From positions 1 through 45,518 of the forward strand of contig JAJDDM010000004.1 of the NCBI GenBank assembly GCA_029260315.1: a stretch of 45,518 bases of DNA, read 5' to 3'. Below, in pieces: positions 39,760-45,518 of the stretch (position 1 is the stretch's first letter; each line of letters begins with the position of its first letter). The position numbers and the translations under genes were made by a program. This DNA comes from Phycisphaerales bacterium (lineage in GTDB: Bacteria > Planctomycetota > Phycisphaerae > Phycisphaerales > UBA1924). Below the pieces are notes generated by a model. That model saw only the letters and a program-made list of their open reading frames with translations. It was not told the DNA's origin and made no database searches.

Positions 39760-41217
39760 ATGGCAGTAGCATCGCGGCAAAAGTCCACCGGCGCATATTT
39801 CACGCCCGACGATACCGTTCGTTCGCTGGTGAGTTGGGCCGTGCGTTCCTCGTCCGATCGAATGCTCGATCCTTCGTGCGGTGATGGGCGATTCTTGGCC
39901 GCGCACTTGAACAGCACAGGCGTCGAACTCGATCCCGACTCGCATGCCACGGCCCGTCAGCGAGCCCCCCACTCGACGATCTACAACAGCGAGTTTTTCT
40001 CCTGGGCAATGAGCCACGGGAAACGCTTCGAGTGCGCCGTGGGGAATCCGCCGTTCATTCGGTATCAGCGATTCGCGGGACAGGTGCGGAAAGATGCGCT
40101 GTTGATTTGTCAACGACTCGGCGTCAAGTTCTCAGCTCTCGCTTCTTCTTGGGCGCCATTCCTTGTAGCAGCGTCTGCTCTTCTCAAGCCCGGCGGTCGC
40201 ATGGCCTTCGTCGTCCCGGCCGAGATCGGCCATGCACCATACGCGAGGCCGATGCTGGCATACTTTGCTGATAACTTTGACGCCGTGACGATTGTGCCTG
40301 TCCGTAACAAGATTTTCTCCGATCTCTCAGAGGATTGCTGGCTGCTCTTCGCCGACGGATACGGGGGATCAACTGATTCGTTCAGGCTGTCACCGATGGA
40401 CGGCTTTGGGTATATGCCGTCACCGCCAGCCCACGGAGTGGATGTTTCACTCGACGAATGGGCCAACTGGAACTATCGACTCAGACCTTTCCTGCTCTCG
40501 CCGAAGGCCTTGGCGATGTATCGGGCACTGGCGGATGGAGACGAGACAGTACGTCTGGGTGATGCCGCAAGAGTCGGCATCGGCTATGTCACGGGCGACA
40601 ACGAGTTCTTTCACCTCCGTCCATCCCAAGCTGCCGCGGCGGGCATCCCGTTCACGTTGCTCAAGGAAACGGTTCGAAACGGACGATCGTTGCCAGCCAA
40701 GGCGGTCACGAGAACCGTCGTAAACTCCTGGATTAGCCGTGACAAGCCCATCTATCTCTTGCACATACCCGCGGACGCCGGACTTCCGCGTGGAGTACAG
40801 CGATACCTCGATTCACCAGCCGGCGAGAAGGCTCAGCAAGCCTACAAGTGCCGAAATCGTTCGCCATGGTACACCGTGCCAGATGTTTCAGCTCCCGATG
40901 CCTTCATTTCCTATATGAGCGGCGATGGGCCGGCTTTGGTGGCAAATCACGCGAACTGCGTCTGCACAAACTCGCTCCACGCGGTGCGGCTGACAAATGG
41001 ACTGAGGGTAAGCGATTTGCAACGGGCATGGGGTGACCCATTCACACGGCTGAGTTGTGAGCTCGAGGGGCACCCGCTCGGAGGTGGGATGCTCAAGCTG
41101 GAACCACGCGAGGCATCCCGTGTGGCATTGTTGATCCATCGCCAGTCGTCGCAGCGTGAGAGAAGTCTTATTCGCGACGGCATCGCCACACTCCGCCGCT
41201 GGCGGCATATCGATTGA
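39760..41217 (+). CDS. N6-adenine DNA methyltransferase of a restriction-modification pair
   Basis: A 485-residue protein predicted to methylate adenine at a specific DNA site. The order of motifs is that of gamma-type amino-methyltransferases: STGAYFTPDDTV (motif X), MLDPSCGDGRFLAA (SAM-binding motif I), GVELDPDSHATARQ (II), and the catalytic AVGNPPFIRYQRFA (IV, NPPF). These are followed by LLKPGGRMAFVVPAEIGHA and a C-terminal target-recognition part. The ATG at 39760 follows AGGAA. A gene with endonuclease-like features begins nine bases after its stop, so the two form a likely type II system. Recognition sequence unknown. GC content is below that of core genes. Confidence 0.85.
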   Translation: MAVASRQKSTGAYFTPDDTVRSLVSWAVRSSSDRMLDPSCGDGRFLAAHLNSTGVELDPDSHATARQRAPHSTIYNSEFFSWAMSHGKRFECAVGNPPFIRYQRFAGQVRKDALLICQRLGVKFSALASSWAPFLVAASALLKPGGRMAFVVPAEIGHAPYARPMLAYFADNFDAVTIVPVRNKIFSDLSEDCWLLFADGYGGSTDSFRLSPMDGFGYMPSPPAHGVDVSLDEWANWNYRLRPFLLSPKALAMYRALADGDETVRLGDAARVGIGYVTGDNEFFHLRPSQAAAAGIPFTLLKETVRNGRSLPAKAVTRTVVNSWISRDKPIYLLHIPADAGLPRGVQRYLDSPAGEKAQQAYKCRNRSPWYTVPDVSAPDAFISYMSGDGPALVANHANCVCTNSLHAVRLTNGLRVSDLQRAWGDPFTRLSCELEGHPLGGGMLKLEPREASRVALLIHRQSSQRERSLIRDGIATLRRWRHID

Positions 41218-41226
41218 CGCACTGGC

Positions 41227-41967
41227 ATGGCCGAACCGAGCCCACTTCAGCAAGCACTTCGAGAGTTGGCGCGTGCGTTGCCGCCAAAGCCAGCGGACGA
41301 TGCGCTCCAGAAGCACAAGAAACGGTATTCGGAGCAGATGTCCGCCTTGCTTGCTCTTGTATTCGCAGATGAACTCCGCAGGCGCGGCCTGAGCGAGACG
41401 CTGCCTGCTCGCGATGCTTCCAGCGGAGTTCGTGGTGGCGAACGCCGAATGGCCGGCGGGATTGGAGCGAAGAAGGTCGATATCACAGGGTCGACCGAGG
41501 AATCCGGGCTCCTCCTCGCGGTTTCGATCAAGACAATCAACTTTCGCGATGGTCGATCGAAGAACTACCAAAAGAACTTGATCAACCGTCGGGGCGACAT
41601 GCTCATGGAAGCGGTGACCCTCCATCGTCGATTTCCGTACGCCGTGTTAGTCGGCATGATGTTCTTGGATGGAGGAGCCGCGAATGATCATACGGAAAAG
41701 AGAAAATCGACGTTCGAGAACGCGCATCCCCGGCTTCGCCTCTTCACGGGTCGCGATGATCCGGCTGATCGGGACGAGCAGTTTGAACGCCTGTATCTAT
41801 CCCTCATCAATCTTGGCGACACCGATCGTCCTTTTCGGTTCTATGAGGTCGGCGAAGCGAACGCAGAGACTGGCCCCGATGCGGCAATCGACGACATGCT
41901 CCAGCAGATTGCCGAGCGAAATCCTGACCTGTACGAGTTCGAGAGCGGCCGTTTGATCAAGACTTGA
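41227..41967 (+). CDS. Putative restriction endonuclease partner of the adenine methyltransferase
   Basis: A 246-residue protein encoded nine bases after the methyltransferase gene. The central block GGERRMAGGIGAKKVDITGS, then SGLLLAVSIKTINFRDGRSK, has the spacing of a PD-(D/E)xK nuclease core: the Asp of KKVDIT, then Ser-Ile-Lys in place of (D/E)xK. The first 70 residues are helical with a Lys-rich segment (ALQKHKKRYSEQMSALL). The downstream part includes MLMEAVTLHRRFPYAVLVGM. The role is inferred mainly from gene order and this motif; the acidic residue normally before xK is Ser, which needs explaining if the enzyme is active. It could instead be a non-nuclease accessory gene. Confidence 0.6.
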   Translation: MAEPSPLQQALRELARALPPKPADDALQKHKKRYSEQMSALLALVFADELRRRGLSETLPARDASSGVRGGERRMAGGIGAKKVDITGSTEESGLLLAVSIKTINFRDGRSKNYQKNLINRRGDMLMEAVTLHRRFPYAVLVGMMFLDGGAANDHTEKRKSTFENAHPRLRLFTGRDDPADRDEQFERLYLSLINLGDTDRPFRFYEVGEANAETGPDAAIDDMLQQIAERNPDLYEFESGRLIKT

Positions 41968-42028
41968 CTCGTTGTACTGTCTACAGCTCTCGCAGGCCTT
42001 CGATTGTTCGTCAAACCTATCCTCCTCC

Positions 42029-42919
42029 ATGCTCCCCTACGACCTCCTCGCCCTCGACCTCGACGGCACACTCCTCAACTCCCGCGGCGACATCTCCCAG
42101 GCAAACCGCAACGCCATCAACCGCGCCCGAACCGCCGGCATCACCGTCATCCCCTGCACCGGCCGCGGCATGATCGAGTCCGCCAAGGCCATCAGCGCCA
42201 TCGACCAGCAAGACCCCGTCATCGTCGCCGGCGGGGCGATCATCGCCTGCCCCGTCGATCAGCGCACCCTCCACCGCTTCCCGATCGATGAGACTCTCGT
42301 CGCCGGCGCGACCGCGACGCTCCTCGAACATGGCTACGCCGTCCTCGTCCTCAAGGACCGCCTCGCCGTCGGCTACGACTACCTCGTCGTCCAAGGAGAC
42401 AAGGGCCACGAAATAGACCCCGTGACATCCTGGTGGTTCAAGGAGATGAACGCTCTGGTCCGCTACGCCGCCTCCATCTTCGAGGACGAGCACCCCGAGC
42501 ACACCGTCCGCGTCGGCGCCTGCGGCATCAGCACCGGCTTCCGCCCCATCCAGGCCAAGTTGGCCAGCACCTACGCCGACAGCCTCTGCGTCCAGCACTT
42601 TCAGGCCGTGACCTCCAGGCAGCACGCCGAGGGCCTGAAGCCCGGCGAGACCCTCGACATCTTCGAGGTCTTCGACGCCCGCGCAAACAAGTGGTCCGCG
42701 CTCATGCACCTCGCCGGCGAGCGCGGCATCGAACCCACGCGCATCTGCGCCATCGGCGACGAGATCAACGACGAGCTCATGGTCGGCTCCGCGGCCCTCG
42801 GCATCGCCATGGGCAACGCCTGCGACAAGGTCAAGGCCGTGGCTCATCGCCATGCGCCGAGCCACGACGACGACGGCGTCGCCTTCGCCATCGACAAGAT
42901 CCTCGACGGAGCCTGGTAG
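42029..42919 (+). CDS. Cof-type HAD-IIB family phosphatase
   Basis: A 296-residue HAD-superfamily phosphatase, probably acting on sugar phosphates or similar small phosphate esters. Motif I is LDLDGTLLNS (Asp nucleophile, residues 9-13), motif II IPCTGRG, and motif IV GDEINDELMVGSAALGIAMGNA with the two metal-binding Asp. The cap domain between them fits the Cof/IIB group. ATG 42029 was chosen since the sequence starts directly with LPYDLLALDLDGT. The stop is one base before the rsmA start, so translational coupling is likely. A truncated duplicate of its first 29 codons occurs at 39431. Confidence 0.9.
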   Translation: MLPYDLLALDLDGTLLNSRGDISQANRNAINRARTAGITVIPCTGRGMIESAKAISAIDQQDPVIVAGGAIIACPVDQRTLHRFPIDETLVAGATATLLEHGYAVLVLKDRLAVGYDYLVVQGDKGHEIDPVTSWWFKEMNALVRYAASIFEDEHPEHTVRVGACGISTGFRPIQAKLASTYADSLCVQHFQAVTSRQHAEGLKPGETLDIFEVFDARANKWSALMHLAGERGIEPTRICAIGDEINDELMVGSAALGIAMGNACDKVKAVAHRHAPSHDDDGVAFAIDKILDGAW

Positions 42920-42920
42920 C

Positions 42921-43748
42921 GTGCAGTCCCTCGCGCAGATCCGCGAAATCCTCGACGCACGCGGGCTGAGCCCCCACAAACGCTTCGGCCAAAACTTCCT
43001 TATCGACCAGAATCTCGGCCGCAAGCTCGTCGACGCCGCCGAGCTCAACGCGGGCGACCTCGTCCTCGAAGTCGGCCCCGGCACCGGAACACTCAGCGAA
43101 GAGATCCTGTCGCGCGGCGCAACGCTCATCGCCTGCGAACTCGACCGCGGCCTCAGCGAACACTTGCGCGACCACTTCAAGGACAGCGCCGCGTTCAGTC
43201 TCATCGAAGGCGACTGCCTCGCGCGCAACCGCACCCTCGCGCCCGAACTGCAAGACGCAGTCGCAGGAAGGCCATTCCGCCTCGTCGCCAACCTCCCCTA
43301 CGGAGCCGCGTCCCCGCTCATTTCAACTCTTCTCACCCGCCATCCCAACTGCTCGGGTCTCTTCGTCACCATCCAGCGCGAGGTCGCCGACAAGCTCGTC
43401 GCGCGCCCCGCCTCGCGCCAGTACGGCCCGATGGCCCTGCTCGCGTGGGCCGCCGCCGACACCGAGTGGATCGCGACCGCCCCGCCCACCTGCTTCTGGC
43501 CGCGCCCGGAGGTCACCAGCGCGATGATCGCCCTGCGCCGCTTCCCCGAGCCGCGTGTGGAAAACCTGACCGCCTTCTCCGAGTTCCTCACCCGCGCGTT
43601 CACGAACCGGCGCAAGCAGCTCGCCTCTGTTCTCTCGCTCCAGTCCTGGCCCGAGAATGTCGATCCAAGGACGCGGGCCGAGGCCCTGGAGCCCGAACAA
43701 CTCGTCCGTCTGTGGCGTCACGCCGAACCGGGGAACCCCCCACGTTGA
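42921..43748 (+). CDS. rsmA: 16S rRNA (adenine(1518)/(1519)-N6)-dimethyltransferase RsmA
   Basis: Dimethylates two adjacent adenosines near the 3' end of 16S rRNA during small-subunit assembly. The 275-residue length is typical. The diagnostic motifs are KRFGQNFLIDQNLGRKLV, VLEVGPGTGTLSEEIL, ACELDRGLSEHL, EGDCL, VANLPYGAASPLI (NLPY catalytic motif) and a C-terminal FTNRRKQLASVL (family R-[KR]-K). The start is GTG 42921, one base after the HAD gene's stop. No ATG fits the family start. Confidence 0.95.
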   Translation: MQSLAQIREILDARGLSPHKRFGQNFLIDQNLGRKLVDAAELNAGDLVLEVGPGTGTLSEEILSRGATLIACELDRGLSEHLRDHFKDSAAFSLIEGDCLARNRTLAPELQDAVAGRPFRLVANLPYGAASPLISTLLTRHPNCSGLFVTIQREVADKLVARPASRQYGPMALLAWAAADTEWIATAPPTCFWPRPEVTSAMIALRRFPEPRVENLTAFSEFLTRAFTNRRKQLASVLSLQSWPENVDPRTRAEALEPEQLVRLWRHAEPGNPPR

Positions 43749-43839
43749 TTCACCGCATTCTGCCGATTTGCACCGCTTGTCGATGGCGTCCGCGGCCCCG
43801 CACTTCGTATACTCTGAGCGTCTGGAGGATCCTCCCCCG

Positions 43840-44892
43840 ATGCACGCCGGGGCACAGAAAGTGACGGGCGCAGACCCCGCCTCGCAGACCGGCCTCAGCG
43901 GGCCCGAAGGACAAGCTCTCGGCTCCTCGCTCGGCCCACTCCTCCAACAGATCTGTCAGGGCAGACTCGCCGACATCGACTGGTTCCGTTCCACCTGGCA
44001 ACGAGGCGGCGCGGCGACCGGCTTCAGCACCTGGACCTTCGACACAGGCGAATCCGTCGAGGTCATGGTCAAGCTACCCGTCGGCCCCATGGAACAGTCC
44101 TGGACCATGCGCCTCGGCGCAATCGAGCCGATCGCATGGAACGACGCAACCTCTGAGAGCATCCCGACGCCGCGCGTCGTCGCCACCGGCGAGGCCCTGG
44201 GCGGCTACGACCTCTCCTGGGTCGTCATGGAGCGATTCCGAGGCCACCCGCTGATCTCGCGTCTCGACCGCGATGCGGCGATCAAGATCATCCTCGCCGC
44301 CGCGGATTTCCAGGCCCGCGCCCTCGATACCTCCCCCGTGACGATCCCCACCTCCTGCTTGGATTATCGGTCCATCAGGACCCGCAGCCTCGAGGCCCTC
44401 GACCACGGCATGATCGAGCACGAGGACCGCTGGGCCGCGGCCCTGGATCGCGTCGGTCAACGACTCGACGACCTGATCGCCTGTTGGGAATCCCGCCCGA
44501 TCGACGCTTGGTGCCACGGCGACCTCCACCCCGGCAACGCCATGTGGCGACGCTGCCAGGACGCCATCAAACGCTGTGTCCTCATAGACTTAGCCCTCAT
44601 CCACCCCGGCCATTGGGTCGAGGACGCCCTCTATCTCGAACGCCAGTTCTGGGGGCACGAGGAGCTGCTGGGAGGGATCGAGCCGGTCGAGGCCCTCGCC
44701 CGGGCCCGCAGCGCCCTCGGCCTCGCCCTGGACGGGGATTATCGCGAACTGGCCCGTGCCCGCCGGGTCCTTCTGGCCTCGGCGGTGCCGTCGCTGCTCA
44801 CCCGGGAGGGCAACCGCAAGTACGTCGAGCGGGCCCTGGAGATTCTCGAGGGCGACGGCGTGGCGTCGGCGGACCATGCCAATCGCCCCTAA
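43840..44892 (+). CDS. Aminoglycoside phosphotransferase/choline kinase-family protein
   Basis: A 350-residue protein with the APH-type kinase core. The N-lobe includes VEVMVKLPVG (ATP-binding Lys), the hinge WVVMERFRGHPL, the catalytic loop WCHGDLHPGNAMW, and the metal-binding LIDLALIHPG (Asp, usual DxE/DxD replaced by DLA). Members phosphorylate small molecules such as choline, thiamine, homoserine or aminoglycosides. Nothing here identifies the substrate, and antibiotic resistance should not be assumed. ATG 43840 follows GGAGG; ATG 43783 is an alternative that adds 19 residues. It ends about 90 bases before the histone-like gene. Confidence 0.8.
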   Translation: MHAGAQKVTGADPASQTGLSGPEGQALGSSLGPLLQQICQGRLADIDWFRSTWQRGGAATGFSTWTFDTGESVEVMVKLPVGPMEQSWTMRLGAIEPIAWNDATSESIPTPRVVATGEALGGYDLSWVVMERFRGHPLISRLDRDAAIKIILAAADFQARALDTSPVTIPTSCLDYRSIRTRSLEALDHGMIEHEDRWAAALDRVGQRLDDLIACWESRPIDAWCHGDLHPGNAMWRRCQDAIKRCVLIDLALIHPGHWVEDALYLERQFWGHEELLGGIEPVEALARARSALGLALDGDYRELARARRVLLASAVPSLLTREGNRKYVERALEILEGDGVASADHANRP

Positions 44893-44978
44893 CGAGTCAG
44901 GATGGGCTATCCTGTGGAGCGATGCCCCGGGGGTCGGGGCAGGCGCAAGGATGACCTCGTTGACGGAAGGGGTGTGCG

Positions 44979-45155
44979 TTGGAAGCCTTCGAGACAATCA
45001 AGAAAGTGATCGCCGAGATCGAAGACGACATGCAGAAGGCCGCGGGCGGCAACAAGGCCGCGGGCACGCGCGTGCGCCAGGCCATGCAGGAAATCAAGAA
45101 CGCCGCCCAGGCGGTTCGTCAGGAAGTCCTCGATCGTCGCAAGACCGACGGGTGA
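44979..45155 (+). CDS. Histone H1-like (Hc1-type) small DNA-binding protein
   Basis: A 58-residue highly helical protein: EAFETIKKVIAEIEDDMQK, then AAGGNKAAGTRVRQAMQEIK, ending QEVLDRRKTDG. The 'GNKAAGTRVRKxxQEIKxxAQxxR' block is the core of bacterial histone H1-like proteins (Hc1 family, known from Chlamydia and Bacteroidetes). There it helps condense DNA, usually with a Lys-rich tail that is lacking here. The start is TTG 44979, supported by GGAAGGGG seven to fourteen bases upstream. The gene lies just before the FabZ-like gene, eight bases from its ATG. Confidence 0.75.
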   Translation: MEAFETIKKVIAEIEDDMQKAAGGNKAAGTRVRQAMQEIKNAAQAVRQEVLDRRKTDG

Positions 45156-45162
45156 ACAAGGC

Positions 45163-45518
45163 ATGTCGTCGTTGATTGATTCCAAGCCCGTCGGCGAGCA
45201 GGAGAGGCTCCTGTTCGATCTCTCCACGATCGATCTGAGCGCGCGGATCCGTTCGCGCGAGCAGATCGCACAGATCAATCCGCATCGCGGGGCGATGGCG
45301 CTGCTCGACGCGGTCGTGTGGATCTCCGACGACTTCACCCAGACCGTGGGCGTTAAGGAGGTCACGGGCGACGAGTTCTGGGTGCCGGGGCACTTCCCGG
45401 GACAGCCCATGTACCCCGGCGTGCTGCAGGTCGAGACCGCCGCCCAGCTCGCGTGCTATCAGTTCAACGTCCGCAAGGATCGCCCGACCCTTGCGGTTTT
45501 CCTGCGGATCGAGAACGC
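45163..45518 (+). CDS. FabZ-like 3-hydroxyacyl-ACP dehydratase (partial, runs off window)
   Basis: The first 118 residues of a hot-dog-fold dehydratase are visible. QINPHRGAMALLDAVVWI and FWVPGHFPGQPMYPGVLQVE followed by TAAQLA match FabZ, including the catalytic His of GHFPG and Glu of QVE. The FabZ enzyme dehydrates 3-hydroxyacyl-ACP in fatty-acid synthesis. About 30 residues precede the domain (MSSLIDSKPVGEQERLLFDL), longer than typical. ATG 45163 is eight bases after the histone-like gene's stop, so the two are probably co-transcribed. The C-terminus is outside the window. Confidence 0.88.
   Translation, partial: MSSLIDSKPVGEQERLLFDLSTIDLSARIRSREQIAQINPHRGAMALLDAVVWISDDFTQTVGVKEVTGDEFWVPGHFPGQPMYPGVLQVETAAQLACYQFNVRKDRPTLAVFLRIEN

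Noticed and set aside
42017..43291. A 424-codon minus-strand frame opposite the HAD and rsmA genes
   Set aside because: Valine/Gly/Asp-rich shadow; both plus-strand genes have complete diagnostic motifs.
43840..44892. Aminoglycoside resistance gene
   Set aside because: The APH fold is shared by many metabolic small-molecule kinases, and nothing in the sequence or context points to an antibiotic substrate.

Overview
The window is high-GC DNA from a planctomycete, most likely class Phycisphaerae / order Phycisphaerales. This rests on several lineage-style features: two secreted proteins ending in twin calcium-binding dockerin-like repeats and a terminal Gly-Cys ('GC-type dockerin'), two PEP-CTERM-like exported proteins, a family of 'CPRCGYDLSG' zinc-ribbon membrane proteins, a Hanks-type kinase, and many GTG/TTG starts. 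No rRNA gene, intact tRNA gene or CRISPR array was seen.

Layout. 1-1745: ruvC, a methyltransferase and a small zinc-ribbon protein, all on the minus strand. 1959-4473: a decayed insertion holding an IS5-like transposase 3' part joined to an AIPR-like (abortive infection) gene remnant, a DUF2971 gene and a frameshifted HNH-type gene. 4647-9172: minus-strand short flagellin and secreted proteins (two dockerin-type, one PEP-CTERM). 9285-17635: plus-strand unknown gene, peptidoglycan amidase, Ser/Thr kinase, phosphoesterase, PEP-CTERM-like protein and three paralogous zinc-ribbon membrane proteins. 17657-25992: core genes glyA, two clpP, a phosphodiesterase-like gene, yidC and mnmE. A REP-associated transposase sits between yidC and mnmE with REP hairpins on both sides. 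26147-30881: a MshEN-domain protein, then a tandemly duplicated two-gene cassette (Cys-rich secreted protein plus helical-repeat protein), each copy with the same promoter. 31089-35663: ftsW (with a 138-residue acidic tail), murG, a receiver-like protein and a GGDEF diguanylate cyclase. 35740-41967: an accessory region of lower and mixed GC. 42029-45518: HAD phosphatase, rsmA, an APH-like kinase, a histone H1-like mini-protein and a FabZ-like dehydratase cut by the window end.

The accessory region is the most interesting part. It holds an ABC-F/Tn3-transposase fragment fusion, a two-domain VOC protein, a two-gene graspetide (omega-ester peptide) locus, a tRNA-Pro 3'-end fragment, a chimeric HAD/GGDEF pseudogene and a DNA methyltransferase/endonuclease pair. 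The graspetide locus encodes an MvdD/PsnB-type ATP-grasp ligase and a 199-residue precursor. The precursor's C-terminus carries six Thr exactly four residues apart (T151 to T171), a five-residue turn, and then six Asp exactly four residues apart (D177 to D197). This looks like the blueprint of a six-rung nested ester ladder. The module lies between direct repeats related to the tRNA-Pro 3' end, as expected of a mobile island.

The chimeric pseudogene joins the start of the HAD gene to the end of the GGDEF gene. Those two intact genes lie on either side of the accessory region. This suggests a GGDEF-HAD pair that was duplicated, partly deleted and then invaded by mobile DNA.

All functional calls come from reading motifs in the translated sequence; no database search was run.
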